From contig CP154956.1 in the NCBI GenBank assembly GCA_039621445.1, positions 69,123,649-69,187,648 of the forward strand: a stretch of DNA of 64,000 nt, written 5' to 3'. Positions 10,505 through 19,740 of the stretch are shown piece after piece. Made by a program: the position numbers and the translations under genes. Each line of letters begins with the position of its first letter. The stretch's first letter is position 1. This DNA is from Euglena gracilis. Lineage: Eukaryota; Euglenida; Euglenophyceae; Euglenales. The notes beneath the pieces are model-generated. The model saw nothing but the letters and a program-made list of their open reading frames with translations, was not told the origin of the DNA and ran no database searches.

Positions 10505-10533
10505 CATTTTTGCCTTTGGTGGAAGAGATTGTG
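10505..10533 (-). CDS. ABCC micro-exon (29 nt)
   Basis: The acceptor TTCTCTTTGCACAG lies upstream and the donor ATG|gtatct downstream. The flanking introns are 46 and 37 nt. It enters with one base and leaves with one base, which agrees exactly with the exons on both sides. It encodes about nine residues (TISSTKGKN). The tiny size alone would not support it; the two-sided phase match does. Confidence 0.5.
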
Positions 10534-10579
10534 CTGTGCAAAGAGAAGATAAAAAAAATACACGGAGTATGAAACCTAC

Positions 10580-10662
10580 CATCGCAGAATCAAAACAAAT
10601 TGTCTGCATTCCCCCAATTTCAAGGTTCCATTCCTCCCCAGAGTGAGAATGGACCCCTCCAT
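10580..10662 (-). CDS. Possible first coding exon of the ABCC gene
   Basis: It starts at an ATG at 10,662 and ends at a strong donor ATG|gtaggt, 27 codons plus two bases, in phase with the 29-nt exon. The product begins MEGSILTLGRNG. The choice of start rests only on the first in-frame ATG. The exon could extend further upstream if the gene begins earlier. Confidence 0.45.
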
Positions 10663-10776
10663 TCTGGACCAGTCCCAAAAAGGGCCAACATCCAACCCAA
10701 TCCATTTTAGATTCTTTTCAGTTTTGGCGGGACCACCGGGGAAAAGGGGGGGGTTGAAGGAAGGTGATGAAAACCG

Positions 10777-11110
10777 CATTATCACCATGGCCCCGGCCCC
10801 GTTCCTGGGATTTTTTTTTATCAGTTGTGAGCAACTGGATCCCCAGTTTCCAAATCACCCCAACTCCCCGCTAGGCCCAAGTCATTCAGCCGCAAAGGGG
10901 TCCAAACAAGATAGGATTAACACCCCAAGTTTGGACGCTGCCATTTCGCCGGGGTGATATTTTCGGTAAAAAAAAGATTTCCCGAAAATATTGAGAGAAC
11001 GTGCATTTTTTCCGGAAGTGCGTGCCAGACCAAATGAACCTGGGGGGCTCTCTATTGCCCCCCCCCCCACACGCTAATTTGAACACGCCTGGCCCATGCT
11101 CCAGCGTGCT
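10777..11110 (+). repeat. Interspersed repeat, copy 2 (pair at 4,843-5,180)
   Basis: See the 4,843-5,180 copy for shared blocks. This copy carries longer C runs (about 11,060) and then a TACCC/GGGTA-rich stretch up to 11,300. It lies just upstream of the ABCC 5' end, so any promoter of that gene would have to lie in or near this repeat. No promoter element was recognised. Confidence 0.65.
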
Positions 11111-11429
11111 GGGGGGTGGGGGATGCCCACAAACTTGTCCATGGCCCCGATATTTCCCCCTCCCCCACCGATGGTGTCCATACCCACGGGACCCAGCTGG
11201 CCGGTCCAAAAGAATTTTATTAACCCCCCCCCCACATAGTGTCCACTCCCGCCCTGTGGAGCTGGGTACGGGACACTATCGGGGGAGGGGGGGATGATAA
11301 CCGCCAAAGCCTCCTGAGACATGTGAAAAATACATTGTGAAATGATCCCACTTTCCTGTTCATATGGTGCATTTATCACCAAAAATCAAATCCCGCACAA
11401 GTGCCAATGCTTCGGTGGGAATGCGGGAA

Positions 11430-11776
11430 TTACAGCTAACAGCGCGAGAATTGGCCCGAGCTGGCAGGATATTTGGCCCTCCCCCTTATCATTTTGGCCC
11501 ATGGGCTCAAATGATTTGGCCCGAAGCGGCAAATATTTTGGCCCCAGGTTGGCAATATATTTGGCCCCTGCAGCCCTAAAATTTGGCCCCATCCTGTATG
11601 GAGATAGTTTTTTATGTGGGGCCAAAAATTTTAATTCTGAGGGCCAAAATTCTAAGGCCGAGGGCCAAAATTCTAAGGGCGGGGGCCAAATATATTGCCG
11701 AGCTGGGGCCAAAATTTTAATTTTGGGGGCCAAAATTTTAGGTCCCTGGGCCAAAATTGCCGCCAATTAGCTGTAA
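11430..11776. mobile_element. Foldback element with TTGGCCC/GGGCCAA subterminal repeats
   Basis: The ends are TTACAGCTAA (11,430) and TTAGCTGTAA (11,767-11,776), perfect inverted termini of 10 bp. The first half repeats (A)TTTGGCCC about six times and the second half repeats GGGCCAAAAT about six times, so the halves fold onto each other around 11,605. No ORF. Short termini and dense internal inverted repeats mark a non-autonomous foldback or MITE-type element. The superfamily is not assigned. Confidence 0.75.
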
Positions 11777-12275
11777 AGCACCAGAGCCTGAAAGGTAAAT
11801 AAAATAAACAATGTTAACAATGTAAACAATGTTAATAATACAATAAAACATATTCCTTGAACCAATTCATTGTTTGTTGTACCAAATATTTTAGTGGGTG
11901 GTGCAGAAGAGATAAAATTTACAAGACTTTGCTGCAGCCTGCTGCAACTTTCCGTAGATTTTCCTCAGTCAAATGTTCTCCCCCAACCATGTCCCCCCAT
12001 ATAAAGTCCCCTCGGGAGCCAAAATCCCAGGGCGGGGTCTCATATGGGGTCTTATTGGGGGGGGGGGTCGCTGAGCCCAAAATATGGCCGATTTATGGCC
12101 CCAAACAGCGCGGCAGGCTTCCAACTCGGCCGTTTTCGGCCTTTTTAAACTCACCCCGAGAGTGCAGGAGCTCGCCGCCTTCATTCTTCTCAACGGTGGG
12201 ATTTACAAACGGAGAGTGAGCAAAAAGGAAAATCAGACAAAAAGAATGGTTGCGACGTTGGAATCTTTATCGGTG
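11777..12275. other. Repeat fragments, no gene seen
   Basis: Contains ACAATGTTAA/ACAATGTAAA repeats at 11,800-11,850 and a G/C-run block at 12,000-12,180. The latter has GGCCGATTTATGGCCCCAAACAGCGCGGCAGG-type sequence that recurs in inverse near 44,500-44,570, linking it to the about 200-bp repeat family. Confidence 0.45.
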
Positions 12276-12944
12276 TAGGGCTGTTTCGATTAATCGATTA
12301 ATCGACTGATCGTTTGTCATCGCCGATTAATCAAATCGTTCGGCCCAGGGCGATTAATCGTTCACTATTGATGTCACCCACAATGGGGACGATATATGCT
12401 GAAAGCACCCAATTTCGGATAGTTACCAGTAATATAATGCACTACTTTGCTGGTACCATGCAAAGGGGTTAAAAGTGGCCAATGAGTCAGCGAACGTGCC
12501 GGTGAAACGCTGCGCAATTCTTATGAATATCAAGCAGTTCCTAATTGGCTCAGTTCTGCCATGGCGCCTTAGAATATGCTAGTGGGACCGGAAATAACGT
12601 GACCCCCCCCCCTATTTGTCACCCCCCCTAATAGTCGCCCCCCCCCCTTGGGGGGCGACAATTAGGGGGGGGGTTACCCATGGACCCATGGAAATGTGGG
12701 GTAAATTGAGTAACCCCCCCCTAATTGTCACCCCCCCCCTAATAGTCGCCAGGGGGGTCAAAACGCTCCCGAGGGGGTGCCATATAGGGGGGGGGGTCAC
12801 GTTAACTATTCGAGCTTCTCATGCACGTTTGATAAACAAAAAAAATTGGAAGGGAAGAATCAATTGTTGATCGTCCGAGGCACCTTGATTAATCGCCATT
12901 AATTGTTTGTCGGCTCGAAACGATTAATAATTGGCACAACCCTA
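12276..12944. mobile_element. hAT-like non-autonomous element
   Basis: The termini read TAGGGCTGTTTCGATTAATC at 12,276 and, in inverse at 12,944, TAGGGTTGTGCCAATTATTA. A TAGGG-[C/T]TGT start with ATTAATCG subterminal repeats is typical of hAT MITEs (established knowledge). Flanks TATCGGTG (left) and CTCGGTG (right) are a possible degenerate 8-bp target duplication. No transposase frame. A second inverted-repeat element is nested at 12,595-12,804. Confidence 0.65.
12595..12804. mobile_element. Nested inverted-repeat element, TAACGTGACCCC termini
   Basis: The left end TAACGTGACCCCCCCCC and the right end GGGGGGGGTCACGTTA form a perfect inverted terminus of at least 17 bp. Inside are ACAATTAGGGGGG and CCCCCCTAATTGTCA units in both orientations. 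A related element with the same right end (GGGGGTCACGTTAA) and ACAATTAGGGGGG units lies at about 16,860-17,146. Confidence 0.7.
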
Positions 12945-13505
12945 CTCGGTGCAATGAATTTTTTCGACGGCACATGCCAAACTTTTCTGAATCGTCAACG
13001 TGTCCTCTACTACAAAAAAAGAGGTGGCGGACGCCGGTTCTGTTCGGACAGAACCCGCGCCCGGAACGCCGGGCTTTGGACAGAACCGGCGTCCGCCACC
13101 TCTTGTTTAAGCCGGCGTTTTAGAGACGCCGGGCTCAGGACAGAACCGGCGTCCCCACCCTTCGGCCAAAGGACACTCCCAGGACCAATCCCCGACCACT
13201 GATCTGCAATGTCACGCCACTTTGCACTTCACCAAATTCCGGCGATCGCGAGGGTATTTCTGGCTGTGTCAATCGTCCAGGTATAAAATCACCCCTCGAT
13301 CGAAAGCTCTTTTCATCAGACGATTGGCAATCACCACCAAATTCAGCCGCGTCGCCTGGAGGTCTTATTTTCTGTCAGTGGGGAATCCTAATTTCACAAC
13401 TCTGGTGCCCCCCCAAGGCCCTCAGGTCGTTGATTCGAAGAGGAAAAACGTTTCTGTAAGGTTTATTAAGCATCTTAAACCAAAAATCACTGAAAATTGC
13501 GACAA
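12945..13505. repeat. Satellite-like monomers with GATCGAAAGCTCTTTTCA box
   Basis: The box at 13,293 recurs at 13,580 and 17,829, with weaker copies in 22,550-23,250 and in inverse at 23,710. The spacings of about 145 and 287 bp suggest a degenerate tandem of about 145 bp. The open frame spanning 13,222-13,704 is a product of this duplication and shows two related halves, not a gene. Confidence 0.5.
13021..13102. repeat. Perfect 23-bp stem hairpin, CCGGCGTC family
   Basis: GAGGTGGCGGACGCCGGTTC at 13,021 continues to a 23-bp arm that is perfectly inverted at 13,080-13,102, with a 36-nt loop that itself contains GACAGAACC/GGCGCC-like pieces. It belongs to a dispersed family of CCGGCGTC palindromes also at 13,813-13,935, 18,058-18,186, 18,326-18,465, 22,896-23,006 and 23,390-23,497. 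Confidence 0.8.
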
Positions 13506-13937
13506 GTTTCGACTCAGATTCTGGCCGATCCGACGATCGCGAGCGTATCTCGGGCTGCGTGCAACGTTAGGGTACCAAGTTACCCCTCGATCGAAAGCTC
13601 TTTTCAACAGACGACCAGCGGTGCTCATCAGATCTTTCCACGCTGCACGGTACTCGATTTCCAAATCTGGGCCGATTTTCACCAAATTTGGATATCCACC
13701 CTAGTGGTCCCCTGATGGCAAAATTCATTGTCCTTGATGGTTGAAACACTCATACCAACACCTTAGGGCCACTTTTGGGCACTTTTGGTGACATTTTTTG
13801 GAATGAAAATCGGACGCCGGGCTTTGGACAAAGCCGGCGTTCCTAACGCCGGGCTTTAGGACAGAACCGGCGTCCGAAAGCCCGTGGGGGGGGACGCCGG
13901 TTCTGTCCTGAGCCCGGCGTCTCAAACGCCGGCTTAA
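13506..13937 (+). repeat. Segmental duplication, copy with empty insertion site
   Basis: Starts GTTTCGACTCAGATTCTGG and continues through a CCGGCGTC palindrome at 13,813-13,935. It is near-identical to 17,391-18,186, except that the other copy carries a 357-bp insertion after the TTA at 13,567-13,569. It therefore preserves the pre-insertion site. Non-coding. Confidence 0.85.
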
Positions 13938-14246
13938 ACCAAAAGTCACTGAAGATTGCTACGGGGACAAGGCAGTACAGTTGGTCAAACCTTGGGACCC
14001 CCCCTCCCCCCCCTATACAGTTCCAACCCCCCCCCCGGGACCCCCCCTCCCCCCCCACTTCCAACCCCCCCCGAGACAGATGAAATTTTTTTTAAAAAAA
14101 CGGCTTGTTTTTTTGAAACAAAAAAACATGCCGTTTTTTAAGGGGGTGGTGCGGGTCGCGGGGGGGTCATGGGGGGGGGTCACGGGGCGGGGGCCAAAAA
14201 TCTTTTCCCCTGAAAGAAGTGCCAAAAACTGGTGCATTTCCCCACC
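13938..14246. repeat. G/C-run and poly-T/A inverted repeat
   Basis: C-run block (13,998-14,075), then a hairpin in which AAAAACGGCTTGTTTTTTTGAA pairs with TTCAAAAAAACAAGCCGTTTTT-type sequence around 14,110 (AAACGGC...GCCGTTT), then GGGTCA(T/C)GGGG repeats. No gene. Confidence 0.5.
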
Positions 14247-14605
14247 GGGGGTGGTTCGGGTCACGGGGGGTCACGGGGGGGGTCACGGGGGGGGGGGGGT
14301 CACGGGGGGAACACTGCATTTTTGGTGGCAAAATTAGGAATCACCGAGCCGGAATTTTTGGGAAAATTCCACAAATTAGGAATACCCACACCTGAAATTA
14401 TGATTTTGACACCAAATTAGGAATCACCAAGCCCAAAATTGAAAATTTTACACCTCAAAATTAGGAATCTGCCTGACAAATTTATCAAATTAGGCATCAC
14501 CGGCCAAAAAATTTCCCCACAAAATTTCGCGGAAAAGGGTCCTTGTTCGGGTCACGGGGGGGTCACGGGGGGGGGTCACGGGGGGGTCACGGGGGGAACA
14601 CCCCC
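14247..14605 (+). mobile_element. 359-bp element with GGGGGTG termini, second copy
   Basis: Begins GGGGGTGGTTCGGGTCACGG and ends GGGGAACACCCCC. Internal GGGTCACGGGG arrays flank an A/T-rich core with several AATTAGGAAT motifs. Nearly the same length and sequence as the insertion at 17,455-17,811. Flanks ACC (14,244-14,246) and ACC (14,606-14,608) look like a 3-bp target duplication. A diverged inverse copy lies at about 24,344-24,650. Confidence 0.75.
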
Positions 14606-15177
14606 ACCCAAAACGGAATTTTGTCAAAAATGGCCCAAACTTCATCACAAAAACGTGTTGGTCAAGAAAATCCTAACAAAATTCCCTTTTCAAAAAATGA
14701 CCAATTTTATCGCGATGCCACGTCATGGATGTTGCCTCCCGGCTACCTGCAAAGTGTCATGCTTCCCCCGTGACCCCCCATTTTTGGGTGTGAAGGCGCA
14801 TTGGGCGGAGAAGGACACATGAAAGTTCATTGTTTTTTTTAAAAAAATGCTAAAAAAAGAATGGCGAAGGATCGATTCTAGGTAGGGTAGTACCCCCTAA
14901 GAAAAAATATGTTTTTTTTAAAAAAAACCTCATGGGGGTTTGGGGAAATTTTTTTAAAACTTCTTTTTTACTTTTTTTCATCTCTGCAACTTCGTAGTCC
15001 ATTAAAGGTGCCGGAAAAACTAAAAATACGTCACTTTTGATGACCAAAAAAAATGACCTTTAAACCTTTTCCTCAAAAAATGGGCATTTCACAAGGAAAA
15101 AGGTCAAATTTTGCTTTTTTTAAAAAAAACATGTTTTTGTGTGTTTTTTTTGGAAAAAAACATATTTTTTTTTGTTG
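14606..15177. other. A/T-rich spacer with poly-A/T hairpins
   Basis: Several TTTTTTAAAAAAA stretches (14,835-14,850; 14,910-14,925; 15,115-15,130) resemble those at 24,060-24,130 and 26,265-26,300. No gene seen. Confidence 0.4.
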
Positions 15178-16142
15178 GGGGTGTATCCCCCGCGACCCCC
15201 CCCCCCCGCGACCCCCCCGCGCAGGGGTGCCACAAGGGGGGGCGGGGGGGCGGCCGCCCCCCCCCCCCGAGATTTTGGAAGAAAATTTTTTTCCACTTCA
15301 CAAAAATATGTTGTAGTTTATGAACCAAAGTTTTGTCCAAATTTATTAGTGAAAAGGAAAATTATTGATTTTCACACCAGTTTTGCACAATCTCTGAAGG
15401 GAAAACCACAACCGTCTGGCTGCCCTTCGGGCAGCATCACAAGGTTTGGGAGGGGGTTTGGGAGCCGGCTGTATTTTAGTCGGGTGCCGACCCCACCCCG
15501 GGGGGGGGGGTGCCTGCCTGGGCAGGCACCCCAAGGCACTCCAAATCCGACCCCCCCCCCGGGGGGGGGCACACGGCCAAAAGTGGGAGCCGTCGTGAGC
15601 CGTCGTTGGGAGCCGTCGTGAACACGGCATCAGAGACGCCAGTTCTGCCCTTCACGCCTTTTCTGATATATATTTTAGGTGTATTTTAAAATTTTGTTGG
15701 AAGGAAAACCATTTCCGTCTAGCTGCCCTTCGGGCAGCACTGAAATTTAACACTTTAGCTCCCTTGTCCCCAGCCCACATTGGTCTTTGGGTTTGGGATA
15801 ACTTTTTTAAAAAATGGAGGAAAACCCTGCACGCACGACCCATCCCCAAGTCCGGCGCACCTACGCTCCCCAATCTTAAAAAGAATTTCATTTGACCATT
15901 TCACCTTTCTATACAGAAAAAATGGCCACCGTTTCGCTGCCCTGCGGGTGGCACGGGGTAAAAACCTGCTTTTCTTCGTTAAAAATTGAGGTGAGTGTGA
16001 ACGTTTTGTGGTTCTGCAAACTTTTTTGTGGATAACAAACACGTTACCGTCTTGCCGCCCTTCAGGTAACAGCTTGCGGTTCCATGGGGGTGTATCCCCC
16101 GCGACCCCCCCCCCGCGACCCCCCCGCGACCCCCCCGCGACC
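15178..16142. repeat. Repeat modules with GCTGCCCTTCGGGCAGC hairpins
   Basis: A GTGTATCCCCCGCGACCCCCC block occurs at 15,180 and 16,090. Four modules end in CCGTCT-x-GC-like sequence followed by a 7-bp stem TTC-loop hairpin at 15,419-15,435 and 15,722-15,738 (GCTGCCCTTCGGGCAGC) and degenerate versions at about 15,936 and 16,052. The CAGGCA palindrome element described at 1-486 lies at 15,472-15,580. Confidence 0.6.
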
Positions 16143-16752
16143 CACACATGGAGGGTTTCCGCAGCCAAAAAAGGGCACCCAATTAGGAATTTGCACCCAA
16201 ATTAGGAATCAAACTTGCCTAAAATGTGTGACAAATTCCTAATTGGAGCTATTTTTGGACCCAAAAGTTCTAAAAATAGGTCCCATGTGACGTTGTATGA
16301 GAGGTCACACTTGTCACGCGTGACCCGTCAAAACTTCCACGTTCCCCCCGCGACCCCCCCCCCGCGACCCCCCGCGACCCCCCCCGCGACTCATACACCC
16401 CCCATATGTCGGTCTTCGGCGTTCGGCGGAATGTTCGCCCCCCCCGAGAAAAAATTGATCCGGCACCTATGCCCCCGCGACCCCCCCGCGACCCACACAT
16501 GGAGGGTTTCCGCATCCCAGTAGGAGCCAAAAAAAGGGCACTTAAATAGGAATTTGCACCCAAATTAGGAATCAAAATTGCCTAAAATGTGTGACAAATT
16601 CCTAATTGGAGCTATTTTTGCACCCAAAAGTTCTAAAAATAGGTCCCTTGTGACGTTGTATGAGAGGTCACACTTGTCACGTGTGACCCGTCAAAACTTC
16701 CACGTTCCCCCCGCGACCCCCCCCGCGACCCCCCCGCGACCCCCCCCGCGAC
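16143..16752 (+). repeat. Direct tandem duplication, ~350 bp period
   Basis: CACACATGGAGGGTTTCCGCA at 16,143 recurs at 16,493. Both are followed by AATTAGGAATTTGCACCCAAA-type sequence, the AAAATGTGTGACAAATTCC block, TGAGAGGTCACACTTGTCAC and CCGCGACCCCC arrays. Differences are few, so the duplication is recent relative to other repeats here. Confidence 0.8.
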
Positions 16753-17390
16753 TCATACACTCGTTTTTTGTTGAAAAACAAAAAAACGTCAACACTGGCT
16801 CAATTCCGCATGGTGTGCCAAGGGGGAGTGATTGAAGCTGCTTCCTGCGTTTTTTTTTCCAACCCCTCCCCCCCTATTTGGCCGCCCTCCGGGCGGCCCG
16901 GACCCCCCTTCTGGCCAATTAGGGGGGGGGACAATTAGGGGGGGGGACAATTAGGGGGGGGGTTAGCCCTAACCCCCCCCCCCCCAATTGGCCATCTGGA
17001 CCCCGTCCTTCATAATCGCGAACCCCCCAAAAAACACCCGAATAAAGGCATTTTCCCTTGAAATGAGAACCCCCCCCCCCTAATTGGCCACCTGGGCTCT
17101 GGCCAATTAGGGGGGGGGGACAAATAAAGGGGGGGGGTCACGTTAAGTGTTTAAAGTGAAAATACTGGCTACCACTCTTTTTACAAGACACAAATGTTTT
17201 GCAAAATGCATCTGAATTTCGCAAAATCCATCATTGCCAACCTCAATTGGACGAAAAATGTCGCAACTGTCTCGGGGGTAGGCAGTACAGTTGTGATTTT
17301 CTGGGGACCCCCCCCTCCCCCCCCTGTACAGCTTCCAACCCCCCCCCTCGGACCCCCCCCTCCCCCCCCCCTGTGCCTTGTCTCCTACAA
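16753..17390. repeat. Inverted-repeat element relatives and G/C runs
   Basis: Contains the GGCCGCCCTCCGGGCGGCC hairpin (about 16,880), the ACAATTAGGGGGG element ending GTCACGTTAA at about 17,146, and C-run blocks at 17,310-17,370. No gene seen. Confidence 0.5.
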
Positions 17391-18186
17391 GTTTCGACTC
17401 AGATTCTGGCCGATCCGACCATCGCGAGCGTATCTCGGGCTGCGTGCAACGTTAGGGGGTGGTTCGGGTCATGGGGGGGTCACGGGGGGGGTCACGGGGG
17501 GGGGTCACGGGGGGAACACCACATTTTTGGTGGCAAAATTAGGAATCACCGAGCCGGAATTTTTGGGGAAAAATTCCACAAATTAGGAATACCCACACCT
17601 GAAATTAGGATTTTGACACCAAATTAGGAATCACCAAGCCCAAAATTGAAAATTTTACACCTCAAAATTAGGAATCTGCCTGACAAATTTATCAAATTAG
17701 GCATCACCGGCCAAAAAATTTCCCCACAAAATTTCGCGGAAAAGGGTCCTTGTTCGGGTCACGGGGGGGTCACGGGGGGGGTCACGGGGGGGTCACGGGG
17801 GGAACACCCCCTTAGGGTACCAAGTTACCCCTCGATCGAAAGCTCTTTTCAACAGACGACCAGCGGTGCTCATCAGATCTTTCCACGCTGCACGGTACTC
17901 TATTTCCAAATCTGGGCCGATTTTCACGAGGTTTGGATATCCACCCCACTGGTCCCCTGATGGCAAAAATCATTGTCCTTGATGGTTGAAACACTCATAC
18001 CAGCACCTTAGGGCCACTTTTGGGCACTTTTGGTGACATTTTTAGGAATGAAAATCGGACGCCGGGCTTTGGACAAAACCGGCGTTCCTAACGCCGGGCT
18101 TAAGGAACGAACCGGCGTCCGGAAAGCCCATGGGGGGGAGGGACGCCGGTTCTGTCCTGAGCCCGGCGTCTCAAACGCCGGCTTAA
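17391..18186 (+). repeat. Segmental duplication, copy interrupted by insertion
   Basis: Second copy of 13,506-13,937. Sequence runs collinearly to 17,454, is interrupted by the element at 17,455-17,811, and resumes at 17,812. It continues through the CCGGCGTC palindrome to 18,186, after which the copies diverge. Confidence 0.85.
17455..17811 (+). mobile_element. 357-bp non-autonomous element inserted in a duplicated segment
   Basis: Comparison with 13,506-13,937 defines the insertion almost to the base: GTTA|GGGGGTGGTTC ... GAACACCCCC|TTAGGG against GTTAGGG in the empty site. The simplest reading is a 3-bp TTA target duplication with GGGGGTG...CACCCCC inverted ends. A 6-bp TTAGGG duplication is equally compatible. 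No ORF. A TTA target and G-rich termini are compatible with PIF/Harbinger-type MITEs, but this is inference. Confidence 0.85.
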
Positions 18187-18325
18187 AAAAGAAACTCCAT
18201 GGAAACAGGGTTTTGAGGGAAAAAGCAAATTTGAAAACACCATGGAAACAGGGTTTCGAGGGAGCGTCAAAACCGAGTGGAGAAATTGTGATTTTTGACC
18301 GACTCAAGCGATATTTTATATCAAG

Positions 18326-18410
18326 AACTGTGTCCCAGACGCCAGTTCGGGCGTGAAACCGGCATCCCAGTCACCGGTTTCACGCCCGAACCGGCGTCCG
18401 GGACACAGTT
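18326..18410. repeat. 85-bp hairpin, 37-bp stem
   Basis: The arms 18,326-18,362 and 18,374-18,410 pair at 35 of 37 positions around an 11-nt loop. They contain GGCGTGAAACCGG and GACGCC motifs of the CCGGCGTC family. It is preceded by ATATCAAGAACTG, the same lead-in that precedes the inverted-repeat cluster at 25,490. Confidence 0.8.
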
Positions 18411-19489
18411 TCTGAAACCGTGTATCGGGGGCTCTGGGTTCACGCCCAAACCGGCGTCTAGGGACACACGGGCATGAATTGCTATTCTTAAGAGGTTTTT
18501 CTGAATGTACGCCGGCCAGGTTACTACCGTATGCAAGTGTGCTGCCCCAACCCCCACACCAGCAGAATTTTTGCTGGTCTTGAGGCTGCCGCCGCACCTC
18601 GGAAACCCCCAGCAGCCCACTCACTTTTGTTTGGGGATACGCTTGTCAATAGTTGCCCCCATGGTGGTCTTGCGAAAGGTAAAATGGTGGTGCTGGCAGC
18701 TGCCCGGGATGTCCAAAAGGTTTGCGAGCTGCGTGGGGCAACGTTTGACAAACTGGACAACTAGCTCTTGGCATTTGCTCTTTGGACGGTAAAAATCACG
18801 TGCCTTTTTGATCACAGCCGTCGCCCAACGCAAAGAAATTTGTGCTAATGCCAACGTGCAGGATCGGTCTTGGTTCCACTCCACGTTGGTCACAATGATC
18901 AACGCTCTGGCTGCGTTGTAGAGTACATTGTTGATTGCCTACAACTCGGGCCAAAGGCATGAGACGTTCGAGGAGCTGACACTGGGGTGATTTCACCCGT
19001 CAGTGCGAGAGGGTGTTATCGAAGTTTTGGTGAAATATCCAAAACAAAAAGTGTGCTAGAGCAATCAACAGAACGCCAAAAAAACCGCTCCAGGAGTAGC
19101 TTATGCTGCAGCCTTTTTTCATGCACGTTGAGAGGAAAGGGGGTTTGGCAGTACAGTTTTGAGGGGGGGGGGGTTGGCAGTACAGTTGGGACCCCAGGAC
19201 CCCCCCCCGGTGTTGAGGTTTTTTTTGTTTTAAAACAAAGCAAAAAAACTTTCATGAATAAAAAACGGTTTAAAAACGGTTTTTTGTTTAAAAAAGGGTG
19301 TTTTTAAAAATAAAACACCACAAATAGGAAAAAAAACCTGTTTTAAACAACGTGTTTAAAAACAGCCCGGGAACCTTGCAACACCCAACATTTTTTTGGT
19401 GGAAACAATTAGATTGATAGAAGGTGCTCACCCGGGCTTTGGCAAAACAAAGTGTTGCCAAGGTAGCACCAGTCCAACCCATTGAATTT
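18411..19489. other. Unassigned region with one minus-strand open frame
   Basis: The minus strand is open at 18,621-18,902. Its product has NVEWNQDRSCTLALAQISL and VIKKARDFYRPKSKCQELV segments that look protein-like (charged and hydrophobic residues interspersed, few repeats). I do not recognise a family, and it could be an exon or a transposase remnant. From 19,140 to 19,490 the sequence is G/C runs followed by poly-T/A hairpins (AAAACGGTTTAAAAACGGTTTT). Confidence 0.3.
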
Positions 19490-19626
19490 TTCCAAAAAAA
19501 AGTTTCCGCGGCGGTCGCGGCACACACATAAACCAGTGCCGCGGCATTCGCGGCGCACAGAAAAAATTTTGCCGCGGCGCTGCCGGTTACAAAAAAATTT
19601 TCCGCGGTGGTCGCGGCGCACGGTAA
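19490..19626. repeat. Tandem GC-rich repeat, CCGCGGCG units
   Basis: Four units of roughly 30-35 bp combine TTTTTTCCGCGG, GGTCGCGGC/GCATTCGCGGC and GCACA/GTTAC spacers. Read on the minus strand they would give an Ala/Phe-rich repeat, but no flanking gene supports translation. It lies directly upstream of the PHD-like ORF. Confidence 0.6.
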
Positions 19627-19740
19627 CATTTTTTCCGGTCGCACTAACGGCAAGTATGATCTAGCCCTTCACCGCTCCGACTGCAACTTGGCGTTGTTCA
19701 GAGCAGAGCCCGCACCGGAAGGCGCGGCACAATCCGTTAT

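Larger units (their letters stand above)
1151..10662 (-). other. Gene model: ABCC (MRP-like) ABC transporter, N-terminal part
   Basis: ABCC proteins are full-length ABC exporters or regulators in cell or vacuolar membranes. Long members have an extra N-terminal five-helix TMD0 and an L0 linker before TMD1-NBD1-TMD2-NBD2. In this window the order is 10,662 (N terminus), TMD0 helices at 10.4, 10.0(?), 7.6-7.2 and 3.7 kb, L0 signature at 2.0 kb, first TMD1 helix at 1.28 kb. All are on one strand and several are in matching phase. Substrate cannot be inferred. Introns vary from 37-46 nt to several kb, the long ones filled with repeats. Walker and signature motifs are expected left of the window; their absence there would refute the model. 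Confidence 0.7.

Noticed and set aside
13222-13704. 160-codon plus-strand frame with two similar halves
   Set aside because: The internal similarity is explained by the GATCGAAAGCTCTTTTCA satellite-like duplication, and the same DNA at 17.8 kb is interrupted and not conserved as a frame.
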